DNA of 64,000 nucleotides. Source: Maridesulfovibrio sp. GTDB lineage: Bacteria; Desulfobacterota; Desulfovibrionia; Desulfovibrionales; Desulfovibrionaceae. The notes under the pieces were generated by a model. It saw only the letters and a list, made by a program, of their open reading frames with translations, did not search any database and had not been told where the DNA came from. Positions 8,785 to 16,525 of this stretch are shown here, one piece after another (within the stretch, counting starts at the first letter, position 1; each line of letters opens with the position of its first letter). The stretch covers positions 2,074,501-2,138,500 of the forward strand of contig NZ_OY787459.1 in assembly GCF_963678865.1 (NCBI RefSeq), in the 5' to 3' direction. The position numbers and the translations under genes are program-made.

Positions 8785-8855
8785 TTTAGGATTCTAAACC
8801 CTTTCCAAAGGGTTTAAGCCCCCGGAGGGTCCCCGAAGGGCCGCCGGAGGCTATA
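8785..8855. repeat. Intergenic hairpin repeat, family A (copy 3, reversed)
   Basis: Reverse-oriented copy upstream of eutS. Stem TAAACCCTTT/AAAGGGTTTA (8795-8804 with 8807-8816), followed by the GC block CCCCCGGAGGGTCC...GGCCGCCGG. Confidence 0.7.
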
Positions 8856-8858
8856 AAA

Positions 8859-9410
8859 CTAAATCAACTGCTCTTTAATTTCTTCGCTGGGGGAAGGAAT
8901 AACCACGTGGCTGTGAACCGGTCCGCCATCGCCGACACCTTCGATTCCAGCCTCAACAGAAGCTTTAACGGATCCGACATCGCCGGTCATGGTGACATAA
9001 GCTTTACCGCCGAGGCCCGCCGCCATGCGGACTTCGATCAGGCTCACGTTAGCGGCTTTGGCTGCTGCATCAGCTGCAAGGATGCAGGATGCGGTGGTGC
9101 AGGTTTCAATCACACCCAGCGCGTCGATTCGGGGAACAATGGAAGTCCCGCTCAAAGCGGGGATAACATCCTCGTGCACGCTGGGAATGGTAAAGTGGTC
9201 CACAACCATGTCCGCACCGATTTCACAACCGACTTCAACGGAACTCTTAACCGCCCCGGTATCACCGGTAACAACTACAATATATCTGCCCGGACAGGTG
9301 GGACGTGCCATGACCAGCTCAACAGATGCAGCTTTGAGCATTTCATCTGCGGTGTGCATGCCTAGGGCAACGCTGTTCAGTTCTACACAACCGATTGTAC
9401 GTAAATTCAT
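8859..9410 (-). CDS. PduT-like tandem BMC-T shell protein with pore cysteine
   Basis: A 183-residue protein of two BMC domains in tandem (about 1-90 and 95-183), forming a pseudohexameric trimer. C39 in PTCPGRY matches the position of the cysteine in PduT that binds a [4Fe-4S] cluster in the central pore. The second domain starts at DALGVIETCTTASCILAADA. Strong ribosome site AAAGGAGATATAAA. It sits directly downstream of the PduS-like gene, the expected electron-transfer partner of PduT. Its likely role is to pass electrons or an iron-sulfur cluster across the shell. Confidence 0.9.
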   Translation of the reverse strand: MNLRTIGCVELNSVALGMHTADEMLKAASVELVMARPTCPGRYIVVVTGDTGAVKSSVEVGCEIGADMVVDHFTIPSVHEDVIPALSGTSIVPRIDALGVIETCTTASCILAADAAAKAANVSLIEVRMAAGLGGKAYVTMTGDVGSVKASVEAGIEGVGDGGPVHSHVVIPSPSEEIKEQLI

Positions 9411-9449
9411 TTTATATCTCCTTTTGGGAGTGGTGCGTTTCGCGCTTTG

Positions 9450-9513
9450 ATTCGCCTGCGGCGGCTTAAACCCTTATGCAAAAGGGTTTAAGAATCCCAA
9501 AAATCTTTTATTA
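9450..9513. repeat. Intergenic hairpin repeat, family A (copy 4)
   Basis: Between the PduS-like and PduT-like genes. 11-bp stem CTTAAACCCTT/AAGGGTTTAAG (9465-9475 with 9482-9492), then AATCCCAAAAATCTTTTATT. Confidence 0.7.
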
Positions 9514-9514
9514 G

Positions 9515-10840
9515 TTATTTCCTGATAACTACGACGCCGTTGTCGATGCTCTCGACTGTTCCGTCAATGCTGGCGTGAACCCTTGCACCCATTGCACCTT
9601 CGGGAATTTCCCCGATCAAATCACCGCAGCTGACCTTATTGCCGACAGAGACAACACAGTTGGCCGGAGCGCCGATGTGCTGACCGAGACGAATGTTGAC
9701 TACGGTGGGGGTAAACTCACCTGCGTACTCAGGATGACCGTCATACTTGGTCAGGTTCAGACGCTGGATCAACCGCTTGGTAGGAATGGCCCTGCTTTCG
9801 CGGAACGGGTTGGCTTTCAGTTCATTGCCTTTGGATTCCCAAGTCACACGTTCCTTCATCAGGATCTGCTTGATCTGGGCATTAACCTCACGCGGTGAAA
9901 CCATCATGGGGCAGGAAAATTTCTCACAGATTCCGCATTCGGAACACAGCAATGCTTCCTTGGCGACTTCACTGTCCAACTCGTTGTTGGCGATTACGCG
10001 CATCAGTTTATGGGGATGCAGGGAATGGCCGAGCAAATTGCGCGGACAGAGATCTGTACAGCGGGAACACTGACAGCAGACTGTATTGGTAATACGGCGG
10101 ATCTTTTCGGGATCCATGATCTTTCCTGCCACAACGTTATGACTCGGGGGCAGAACCAAAAGACCGCTGGTGGTCTTGGTCACGGGCTGACAGGTATCAG
10201 GAAGCACCCGGCCCATCATGGGACCGCCGTCCACAACCCTGTAATCTGAGATAGTCGGTCCGCCTGCGAATTCAAGTACATCGGAAACAAGGGTTCCCAC
10301 GGGAACTTTAACCACCATGGGCTTCCTGATTTCTCCGGCAACGGTAAGATAACGGTGGGTTACAGGCTTGCCGTCAAGGGCCAGAGCCACGTTGAACAAT
10401 GACTCGGTGTTGCTGACCACGGCACCAACCTGAAGGGGAATGCCACGTTCGGGGACTGTGCGTCCCAGAACTTCGTGAACAAGCACCTGCTCATCACCTG
10501 CGGGGTAAAAATCTTTGAGCACAAAGCATTCAAGGCGCCCGGAACCGTCACGGGCAACAGCATCCTGCACGGCTTTCACTGCTTTGGCATGCTTGCCCTT
10601 GAGACAGATGATACCTTTCTTTGCTCCGGTACACTCCATGATAGCTTCAAGGCCGCGGATCATGGTGTCCACTTCCGCTTCCATAAGATAAGGATCGCTC
10701 ATGAGCAGCGGTTCACAGGAGGCACCGTTAACCAGAACAGTGTCCACGTTGGCCTCGGCCTTGACGTGGGTCGGAAGGCCGGCACCACCAGCCCCGACAA
10801 CGCCTGTTTCTCTAATCACATCAACTATATTTACAGCCAT
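9515..10840 (-). CDS. PduS/RnfC-like flavo-iron-sulfur electron-transfer protein
   Basis: A 441-residue RnfC/NqrF-like protein of the PduS type. The glycine-rich VVGAGGAGLPTHVK (14-27) is a nucleotide/flavin-binding segment, a SLBB-like region follows, and two ferredoxin motifs lie at 255-265 (CCQCSRCTDLC) and 299-310 (CSECGICEKFSC). The C-terminus is a barrel-sandwich (biotinyl-like) segment. PduS reduces cobalamin in the propanediol system, but no B12 enzyme is encoded here, so a different electron acceptor is likely, such as the PduT-type shell cluster or the NAD pool. Start ATG follows AGGTGAG. Confidence 0.88.
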   Translation of the reverse strand: MAVNIVDVIRETGVVGAGGAGLPTHVKAEANVDTVLVNGASCEPLLMSDPYLMEAEVDTMIRGLEAIMECTGAKKGIICLKGKHAKAVKAVQDAVARDGSGRLECFVLKDFYPAGDEQVLVHEVLGRTVPERGIPLQVGAVVSNTESLFNVALALDGKPVTHRYLTVAGEIRKPMVVKVPVGTLVSDVLEFAGGPTISDYRVVDGGPMMGRVLPDTCQPVTKTTSGLLVLPPSHNVVAGKIMDPEKIRRITNTVCCQCSRCTDLCPRNLLGHSLHPHKLMRVIANNELDSEVAKEALLCSECGICEKFSCPMMVSPREVNAQIKQILMKERVTWESKGNELKANPFRESRAIPTKRLIQRLNLTKYDGHPEYAGEFTPTVVNIRLGQHIGAPANCVVSVGNKVSCGDLIGEIPEGAMGARVHASIDGTVESIDNGVVVIRK

Positions 10841-10904
10841 TTTATCTCACCTATTCAAACGGTTAGATTCAAAAACTAAAAAACAAATAAAAGGGTTTAA
10901 GCCG

Positions 10905-10952
10905 GCGGAGACGAAATCATTTCACCCCAAAACGCAATAGCGCATCAGAATC
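10905..10952. repeat. Intergenic repeat, family B (copy 2)
   Basis: GGCGGAGACGAAATCATTTC then CAAAACGCAATAGCGCATCA, between cutO and the PduS-like gene. Confidence 0.5.
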
Positions 10953-10978
10953 TACCCCGCAGGGCCGCCGGAAAAATC

Positions 10979-12088
10979 CTACCAAGCCTTGAGCAGAAGT
11001 TCCTTTACATCATCACGGGAAGGAATTCTGGGGTTGCCTGCAGTGCAGATGTCATCGAGCACGTTACGGGCAATGGTATTCAGGCTGGAACGGAAAACAT
11101 TTTCATCAATCTTCAATGCACCGATATTATTTGGAATGCCCATAGATTCGTTGAGTTCACATACCGCGTCGATCAGGGATCTGGTGCCTTCTTCAACAGT
11201 TTCCGCAGGCAATTTCAGCATAGTGGCTATCTCGTGGTAACGGATACCCACGTCAAAACTGTTGAACTTGATTACGTGGGGCAGAACAACCGCATTCGCA
11301 AGGCCATGCGGCACATGGAATATTCCACCCAGAGAATGGGCGACGGAATGGGTTATGCCCAACCCGCTGTTATTAAAAGCCATGCCAGCCATGCAGGAAC
11401 CGAGCAGCATGTGTTCGCGTGCATCCATATCGTCACCGTTGAGATAGGCCCGCTGGAGATACTTGAACACGTAGCGGATAGCGTATCTTGCATAGATGGA
11501 AGTAAAGGCATTGGCCTGACGGGAGGTGTAAGCTTCAATGGCGTGAGTCAGCACATCCATGCCTGTTGCCGCAGTTACATGTGGCGGAAGGGTACGGGTA
11601 AAACGGGCATCAAGAATCGCCATATCCGGGATAAGCATTTCGTCATTGAGAGGAATCTTGACCTCATTAACCTTATCGGTGACCACGGCAATGCTGGTAA
11701 CTTCAGCCCCTGTTCCGCTGGTGGTGGGAATGGCGACCAGTGTAGGCTTGGTCTTTCCTTCCAAAGCTTTTCCTGCAAAAAAAGAAATGGATTTGGCCGC
11801 ATCAATGGGTGAGCCGCCGCCGAGAGCAATAATCAGGTCTGCCTGATTTTTAAGAAAAATCTGTGCTCCCCTGGTAACGGTCTCCAGGGAAGGATCAGGC
11901 TCGACTTCATCAAAAATAATATAGGGGATCCCGTTGCGGTCCAGATGGGTGCGAATCCGGTCCGCAAATCCGGTCTTGACCATAAAGGAATCAGTAACAA
12001 TAAAAGCCCGCGTTGCCGGAAGACTCTCCAGATTATCCAGAGCATCCTCTCCGTAGCAGATTTTTGTTTTGCCGTAGAACTGTGTCAC
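10979..12088 (-). CDS. cutO: Iron-containing alcohol dehydrogenase of the choline BMC
   Basis: A 369-residue group III (Fe-dependent) alcohol dehydrogenase that reduces acetaldehyde to ethanol and recycles NAD+ inside the shell. Visible are the dinucleotide-binding GGGSPIDAAK, IPTTSGTGAEVT, and metal-ligand histidines in THAIEAYTS, HSVAHSLGG and HVPHGLANA. I place the start at GTG 12088 (GGAG six bases upstream, giving MTQFYGKTKICYG) rather than the TTG four codons earlier. It lies downstream of the shell gene at 12193-12480, from which a hairpin separates it. Confidence 0.9.
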   Translation of the reverse strand: MTQFYGKTKICYGEDALDNLESLPATRAFIVTDSFMVKTGFADRIRTHLDRNGIPYIIFDEVEPDPSLETVTRGAQIFLKNQADLIIALGGGSPIDAAKSISFFAGKALEGKTKPTLVAIPTTSGTGAEVTSIAVVTDKVNEVKIPLNDEMLIPDMAILDARFTRTLPPHVTAATGMDVLTHAIEAYTSRQANAFTSIYARYAIRYVFKYLQRAYLNGDDMDAREHMLLGSCMAGMAFNNSGLGITHSVAHSLGGIFHVPHGLANAVVLPHVIKFNSFDVGIRYHEIATMLKLPAETVEEGTRSLIDAVCELNESMGIPNNIGALKIDENVFRSSLNTIARNVLDDICTAGNPRIPSRDDVKELLLKAW

Positions 12089-12147
12089 CCTTTTCTCCAA
12101 TAAATCAAACTAGCAGTGTTAAAAATCTTCAACTTTAATTTTGTATC

Positions 12148-12184
12148 GGGGTGCAGGTGTGAGGGGAGGAAAAACCTGCACCCC
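12148..12184 (-). terminator. Hairpin after a BMC-H gene
   Basis: 11-bp perfect stem GGGGTGCAGGT/ACCTGCACCCC (12148-12158 with 12174-12184) between the BMC-H gene and cutO. Likely an attenuator or 3'-end stabiliser that raises shell protein yield over downstream enzymes. Confidence 0.6.
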
Positions 12185-12192
12185 TTGAGTCC

Positions 12193-12480
12193 TTATTTTA
12201 CAGCACATTTGGGAAGAATAACTTCCACTTCGCTGTGAGGACGGGGAATAACGTGTACACTGCGCAGTTCGCCGACTCTTTCAGCTGCGGCAGCACCTGC
12301 GTCAACAGCAGCTTTAACAGCCCCAACATCGCCGCGAACCATTACGGTTACGAGTCCGCCGCCGACCTGTTCACGGCCCATGAGCTGAACATTTGCTGCT
12401 TTGACCATGGCATCGGCTGCTTCTACTGAACCGACGAGTCCTTTGGTTTCAACCATTCCGAGAGCGTTGAGAGATGACAT
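12193..12480 (-). CDS. BMC-H shell hexamer protein (PduA/EutM type)
   Basis: A 95-residue canonical BMC-domain protein. It begins [20 protein letters not shown] and contains the conserved [32 protein letters not shown] and [11 protein letters not shown] segments. Such hexamers tile the facets of the shell, and the loop before the VMVRGDV strand shapes the pore. It is about 80% identical by eye to the BMC-H at 16136-16420, so the two are recent paralogues. Strong ribosome site AAAAGGAGAAAAAG. Confidence 0.95.
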   Translation of the reverse strand: MSSLNALGMVETKGLVGSVEAADAMVKAANVQLMGREQVGGGLVTVMVRGDVGAVKAAVDAGAAAAERVGELRSVHVIPRPHSEVEVILPKCAVK

Positions 12481-12515
12481 CTTTTTCTCCTTTTAGGATA
12501 CTTGACTTTTAAACT

Positions 12516-12857
12516 TTAGATATTGCCTTTTACGACTTCAGCGACCTTAAAACTGAGGTCCTTGAGCTGAGCCATATCAGTGATTCCGTATTCTTCCTTG
12601 AGCAGCACAGCGATGCCCATGACCAGATCTTCACATCCGTCACAGACTTCCTTGGTGCAGTCAGGATTACCGCATCCGCGGTTACCGGTTTCGGCAACAG
12701 CAGCGGCGTCTTCCACGCGAGCGATTTTGATCTTTCTCTTGCAAAGCTCATCTTTAGCTCCGGGAGTAAGGATCATGGTATTATCTACGTAGAGAGTTTT
12801 ACTGTCCGAGCAGATAAATGAATCAAGATTGCCCGCTTCGATAAGTTTCTTTTTCAT
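12516..12857 (-). CDS. Small four-cysteine BMC-associated protein, EutQ/EutT N-terminus-like
   Basis: A 113-residue protein of uncertain function. Residues 5-47, with TLYVDNTMILTPGAKDELCK then RKIKIAR, resemble the short N-terminal segment found on ethanolamine proteins such as EutQ and EutT. Residues 62-75 hold four cysteines (C62, C67, C72, C75), a likely zinc or iron-sulfur site. A helical tail follows. It starts two bases after the stop of the upstream PduT-like gene, so it is translationally coupled to it. It could be an assembly factor or electron-transfer adaptor, but I cannot assign a reaction. Confidence 0.7.
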   Translation of the reverse strand: MKKKLIEAGNLDSFICSDSKTLYVDNTMILTPGAKDELCKRKIKIARVEDAAAVAETGNRGCGNPDCTKEVCDGCEDLVMGIAVLLKEEYGITDMAQLKDLSFKVAEVVKGNI

Positions 12858-12859
12858 CT

Positions 12860-13408
12860 TTACCTCGTTCCCCTTACTAAGGCCTTTACGACCGAGGCGT
12901 CGGGTCCGGGGATGACGACCGCCTCAACAAGATTGTTGCCCAAAGTGGCGGATGCAGCATCCGCGGCTTCCTGAACCGCAGCTACATCGCCGCTCATAAC
13001 GAAATATGATTTGCCGTTGATGCCCTGCCCGGCAACAAAGCGGGCCAGTTCAATACCGGAACGCTTGACCGCAACATCTGCCGCCACCACGCCCGCCGAA
13101 ACATTACGGCATTCAATAACCCCGATAGCCCGCACATTTTCCAACGGAACAGCGTTTTTTAGTACGGCAGAAACTTCCGGGGAAAGGCTGGAGATAACGA
13201 AACTGCCCTTGAGCCTGCTGCCGTCCTGCTCTGCTGCTTCAACACTGGCTGCCACCGCAGCGCGTTCACCGGAAACAAAAATCAGGTATCTGCCGGAACA
13301 AATGGGAGCAGCGCGAACAAGTTCCACATCCGCAGCCTTCATCATGGCATCGGCCATGCGCACCCCGGAGGCAATGCTTATACTCTCAACTATGCCCAGC
13401 GTATCCAT
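12860..13408 (-). CDS. Second PduT-like tandem BMC-T shell protein
   Basis: A 182-residue protein with two BMC domains. C37 in PICSGRY occupies the same place as C39 of the other PduT-like protein and the cluster ligand of PduT. The second domain begins RAIGVIECRNVSAGVVAAD. It diverges strongly from the paralogue at 8859-9410 in the second half (for example FVAGQGINGKSYFVMSG). Two cluster-type BMC-T proteins in one locus suggest two redox pores or mixed trimers. Its start lies five bases after the EutN gene. Confidence 0.85.
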   Translation of the reverse strand: MDTLGIVESISIASGVRMADAMMKAADVELVRAAPICSGRYLIFVSGERAAVAASVEAAEQDGSRLKGSFVISSLSPEVSAVLKNAVPLENVRAIGVIECRNVSAGVVAADVAVKRSGIELARFVAGQGINGKSYFVMSGDVAAVQEAADAASATLGNNLVEAVVIPGPDASVVKALVRGTR

Positions 13409-13413
13409 AATGA

Positions 13414-13683
13414 TTACACCTGTGCCTGAACTTCATCGATGATGGCCACGATGGATGCATCCACCGGAGCTTCATGATTACGTAGAGACATACGTGCCGA
13501 GCTTCCGGTAGTTACCAGAACCTGCTCGCCGATCCCTGCGCCCACGCAGTCCACAGCTACGAAAATTTCATCACTGCCCTTTCCTTCGATATCAAGCCGC
13601 TGAACAACCATCAGCTTCTCCCCGCTCAATTCATCCTTTTTGCGGGTGGCCCAGACATTGCCGACAACTTTGCAGATAATCAT
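13414..13683 (-). CDS. eutN: EutN/CcmL-type BMC-P vertex pentamer protein
   Basis: An 89-residue pentameric vertex protein that closes the corners of the icosahedral shell. It begins MIICKVVGNVWATRKKDELS and has the family segments LMVVQRLDIEG, FVAVDCVGAGIGEQVLVTTGSSAR and the C-terminal DASIVAIIDEV. It is the only BMC-P gene in the window, so all vertices are likely made from it. It lies in a tightly packed block with the BMC-T and four-cysteine genes. Confidence 0.95.
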   Translation of the reverse strand: MIICKVVGNVWATRKKDELSGEKLMVVQRLDIEGKGSDEIFVAVDCVGAGIGEQVLVTTGSSARMSLRNHEAPVDASIVAIIDEVQAQV

Positions 13684-13693
13684 AAAACAATCC

Positions 13694-14293
13694 TTACAGG
13701 GTCTTGCTGATGTTGATGTTTAGTTCCTTGGCTGCTTCCTCGGCAAGCGGGGTTACCATGGCTGCAGGCAGTACCACCAATTCTTTAGCACCCTGCGCCG
13801 CCGCACCACTGACCACCTTTTCGGTGATCAGTGATTCCCTGACTTTCAGGGACTCGGGCGCCTTGGGTTGAAATCTTTTCATACCGAAGCCCTTCAAGGT
13901 CTTCTCGTGGTCCTGATAAAGAGCATAGAGAGGGCCGGGAGCTGTCTGGATATATTCTTCATAACCGAAAGAAAGCACTTCCACGGTGTGACCCAACAGC
14001 ATCTGGCGCAACACCTCGGTCATGATTCTGCCGTGAGCCTTGCCCACTGCCAGATCAGACATTTCGCAGACGCATAGAGAAGGCACGATATAACGGCTAA
14101 ACTCGGCACAAGGAGCTTCTTCACCGAAGAAGTAGTAATCGTAGTCATCGCCAATCGTATTGCGGACCTTCTCAGCCACAAGGCAGTCGCGCTCAGCCAG
14201 AACCAGCGCGCAGGCCTTCCTGGAGTCGGGCTGGAGTTGCTTCAGTACTTCAGTTGCGATGGATTGAACTAATTCATTGATGTCGATGCTCAT
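13694..14293 (-). CDS. Unknown BMC-associated protein with encapsulation-like N-terminal helix
   Basis: A 199-residue protein I do not recognise with certainty. The first about 20 residues (MSIDINELVQSIATEVLKQL) form a short amphipathic helix followed by a polar linker, the form of a BMC encapsulation peptide and similar to the N-terminus of the PduL protein in this locus. The middle has an alternating alpha/beta pattern (ACALVLAERD, YYFFGEEAPC, IVPSLCVCEMSDLAVG) suggesting a flavodoxin- or Rossmann-like fold. Layout and position recall PduM, a structural protein of the propanediol BMC. A lumen protein is the safest call. Start ATG follows GGAG. Confidence 0.6.
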   Translation of the reverse strand: MSIDINELVQSIATEVLKQLQPDSRKACALVLAERDCLVAEKVRNTIGDDYDYYFFGEEAPCAEFSRYIVPSLCVCEMSDLAVGKAHGRIMTEVLRQMLLGHTVEVLSFGYEEYIQTAPGPLYALYQDHEKTLKGFGMKRFQPKAPESLKVRESLITEKVVSGAAAQGAKELVVLPAAMVTPLAEEAAKELNINISKTL

Positions 14294-14299
14294 GTTTGT

Positions 14300-14398
14300 C
14301 TCCGACGGCCCTGCCGGGGGCCTCTCCGAGGGCCAAAGAAACTTTTTGGAAAAAGTTTCTCTGGACTCTTTAAAAACTTTTGATAGGGCTTTGCCTCT
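14300..14398. repeat. Intergenic hairpin repeat, family A (copy 5)
   Basis: Between eutJ and the unknown 199-aa gene. GC block CGGCCCTGCCGGGGGCC, 11-bp stem AGAAACTTTTT/AAAAAGTTTCT (14337-14347 with 14350-14360), tail AAAAACTTTTGATAGGGCTT. Confidence 0.75.
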
Positions 14399-14421
14399 TC
14401 GTAAAAAAAAGTCTGCTCAAC

Positions 14422-15237
14422 TTAACAATTCAGGGCGATGCCCAGCGGGGTTACGAGAAACGGGTTGGCCGGTTTGTAGACCGGGATGCCCACTTCCTTT
14501 TCCACCACTTTTTCCATGTCCTTGAGGCAGCAGGTACCGCCCACAAGGTAGATGGCTGAAATATCGCGATCCTTGATGTGTGCCTTGACGATGGTGCCCA
14601 TTTTCTGGACCACCGGACGAACAACAGGCAGAATCTCGGCATGGCGTTCCTTAACCTTTTTAAGGTCTTCGGCTTCTTCAAAGCTGACCTTGTAGTTACC
14701 GGAGAGAACCAGCGTTACATGGGTTCCGCCAGTGGGTTCGTCAGCTACGTAAACAACTTCGCCATCTTCCAATACAGAAAGCCCGGTGGTGCCGCCGCCG
14801 ATGTCGACAATGACACCGTTTTCGAGTCCGAGCACAGCATTTGCCGCGGTAGGTTCATCCAGAACATTGGTCACTTCAAGCCCGGCACCTTCGACAACGT
14901 ACTGGTGAGTGGTAACGTCCTTTTTCCCGGTACCGGGAGGAACCGCTATGGCGGCGCGCTCCAGCTTGCGGCCCAATCTTTCTTCAAGCTCGCCCACCAG
15001 CTTACGGGTGATACGGGTGGCGCCCATGTAATCAACAACCAGACCGTCCTTGATGACCCGTGCAAATTCCATGGCGCAGGCCACAGGTTCCTTCCTGCTG
15101 TTCAGAACCACCACCACAATGTAGGCGGTACCGAGGTCCACACCCACAAAAAGCTCCTCGTCATGTGTGACAGGAACGGTGTTCTCAATGCAGCTTTCAA
15201 GGTCGCTGATCTGCCGGTCAATTGCTGAAAAATCCAT
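14422..15237 (-). CDS. eutJ: EutJ, Hsp70/actin-fold BMC protein
   Basis: A 271-residue ATPase-fold protein of the EutJ family, related to the actin/DnaK nucleotide-binding domain. Phosphate-1 loop VGVDLGTAYIVVVVL near residue 31 and phosphate-2 loop DIGGGTTGLSVLEDG are clear, with VGGTCCLKDME as the adenosine segment. Its role is not established; a chaperone for BMC enzymes or for assembly is usually proposed. It sits between the PduL and 199-aa genes, separated by repeat elements on both sides. Confidence 0.9.
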   Translation of the reverse strand: MDFSAIDRQISDLESCIENTVPVTHDEELFVGVDLGTAYIVVVVLNSRKEPVACAMEFARVIKDGLVVDYMGATRITRKLVGELEERLGRKLERAAIAVPPGTGKKDVTTHQYVVEGAGLEVTNVLDEPTAANAVLGLENGVIVDIGGGTTGLSVLEDGEVVYVADEPTGGTHVTLVLSGNYKVSFEEAEDLKKVKERHAEILPVVRPVVQKMGTIVKAHIKDRDISAIYLVGGTCCLKDMEKVVEKEVGIPVYKPANPFLVTPLGIALNC

Positions 15238-15263
15238 GTTGGTCTATTCTCTCCCCGCACACT

Positions 15264-15350
15264 CTCGGCTAAACAGTGACGAAGCCTATTAAAAAGTTCT
15301 CTGACCGCCGAAGGCGAAATCTTTCAATCAAAACGCGAAGCGCCTCAAAT
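15264..15350. repeat. Intergenic repeat, families A and B fused (copy)
   Basis: A reversed family A tail (ACGAAGCCTATTAAAAAGTT) runs into family B (GCCGAAGGCGAAATCTTTCA, then AAAACGCGAAGCGCCTCA) between the PduL and eutJ genes. Confidence 0.55.
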
Positions 15351-15352
15351 AA

Positions 15353-16024
15353 TTATCTAACAATCTTACCGGTTACGGACTTGTTCCAGCCTGCGCTGTT
15401 GCCTTCATCGGGATCGATGTGCATAGCCAGCTTGAACTCGGGATGAACGCGGCAAACCACGTCTTCAAGGATAACCGGGCGGTCGCTTTCAAGGCGAACA
15501 CATACGCGGTCGTTGTCTTTAACGCCGAACTTCTCGCCATCTTCAGGAGCCATGTGGATATGGCGGGCAGCAACGATAACTCCTTCTTCGAGACCGACTA
15601 TTCCGGTCTGTGAAGCGAGGATGATGCCGGGAGTTCCGGTAACATCGCCGGATTGGCGGACCGGGGCCTTAATACCGAGAGTACGGGCTTCGGTGTTGGA
15701 AATTTCTACCTGTGAAGAGGAACGCGCGGGTCCGAGCACGGCAACGTTATCCATCACACCTTTGGGTCCGATGAGCCGCACACGCTCTTCGCAAAGGAAC
15801 TGACCGGGCTGAGAAAGTTCGCGTACCGGGGTCAGGGGCTTGCCGAAGAGTTCAAGAGCGTCCTGCTCGCTGAGGTGAACGTGACGGGCGGAAAGCTCCA
15901 CGGGGATGGGTTCACTCGCTCCGGTGGATACGGACACATGCGGAACTTCGGTCTTCAGTTGGTCAATAACGCCCTTGATGACCCCTTCCATGATATTGTT
16001 GATGACTTGTTCGTTCATGCTCAT
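15353..16024 (-). CDS. cutH: PduL-type phosphotransacylase
   Basis: A 223-residue PduL-family enzyme converting acetyl-CoA to acetyl phosphate and free CoA, which recycles CoA inside the shell. It has an N-terminal amphipathic encapsulation helix (about 3-24), a linker, then two beta-barrel halves with zinc-ligand motifs SARHVHLS (H48, H50) and AARHIHMAPED (H155, H157). It sits downstream of CutF and a BMC-H gene, so the order follows the pathway: acetaldehyde, acetyl-CoA, acetyl phosphate. An alternative start two codons later is possible. Confidence 0.92.
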   Translation of the reverse strand: MSMNEQVINNIMEGVIKGVIDQLKTEVPHVSVSTGASEPIPVELSARHVHLSEQDALELFGKPLTPVRELSQPGQFLCEERVRLIGPKGVMDNVAVLGPARSSSQVEISNTEARTLGIKAPVRQSGDVTGTPGIILASQTGIVGLEEGVIVAARHIHMAPEDGEKFGVKDNDRVCVRLESDRPVILEDVVCRVHPEFKLAMHIDPDEGNSAGWNKSVTGKIVR

Positions 16025-16050
16025 TTCTGTGTGAAAAATTTTTATATTAT

Positions 16051-16097
16051 GGCCGGGAAAGGAAAGAACATGCGGATAGAACTTTCCTTCCCCGGCC
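16051..16097 (-). terminator. Hairpin after a BMC-H gene, followed by A/T-rich sequence
   Basis: 16-bp stem with one mismatch (16051-16066 with 16082-16097). In the minus direction it is followed by an A/T-rich stretch including ATTTTT. It probably attenuates read-through from the shell gene into the PduL gene. Confidence 0.6.
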
Positions 16098-16135
16098 TAA
16101 ATGCCACAAGTAAACTTGCGGCAAATAAGCATTAA

Positions 16136-16420
16136 TTAACCTTCAGCTTTAGGAAGGATGATTTCAACTTCGCCGTGGGGGCGGGGGATAACGTGTACGC
16201 TGATGAGTTCACCAACGTTCTGTGCAGCAGCAGCGCCTGCGTCGGTTGCTGCTTTAACAGCACCTACATCGCCACGAACCATAACGGTTACGAGACCGCC
16301 GCCAACCTGAGTCTTACCAACCAGAGTTACGTTTGCTGCTTTTACCATTGCGTCAGCGGCTTCTACTGCGCCAACGAGACCTTTGGTTTCAATCATACCC
16401 AGTGCGTTCAATGAGGACAT
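16136..16420 (-). CDS. BMC-H shell hexamer protein (PduA/EutM type)
   Basis: A 94-residue canonical BMC-domain protein, close paralogue of the one at 12193-12480. It begins [20 protein letters not shown] and has [32 protein letters not shown] and [17 protein letters not shown] very good ribosome site (AAAGGAGAACAAAA) and the downstream hairpin suggest high expression, as expected for the major facet protein. Flanked by cutF upstream and the PduL gene downstream. Confidence 0.95.
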   Translation of the reverse strand: MSSLNALGMIETKGLVGAVEAADAMVKAANVTLVGKTQVGGGLVTVMVRGDVGAVKAATDAGAAAAQNVGELISVHVIPRPHGEVEIILPKAEG

Positions 16421-16525
16421 TTTTGTTCTCCTTTAAATTGATTTATCGGCCCCCGGAGGGACCACCCTCTATTCCCTGTTCGGGAATCACTTTATTATTT
16501 TAGAGCGGGAAGTTTTTACTTCCGG

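Noticed and set aside
8907-9450. Long plus-strand reading frames opposite the BMC-T gene and similar frames opposite most minus-strand genes
   Set aside because: They lack ribosome sites and family features and mirror the codon pattern of the real genes.
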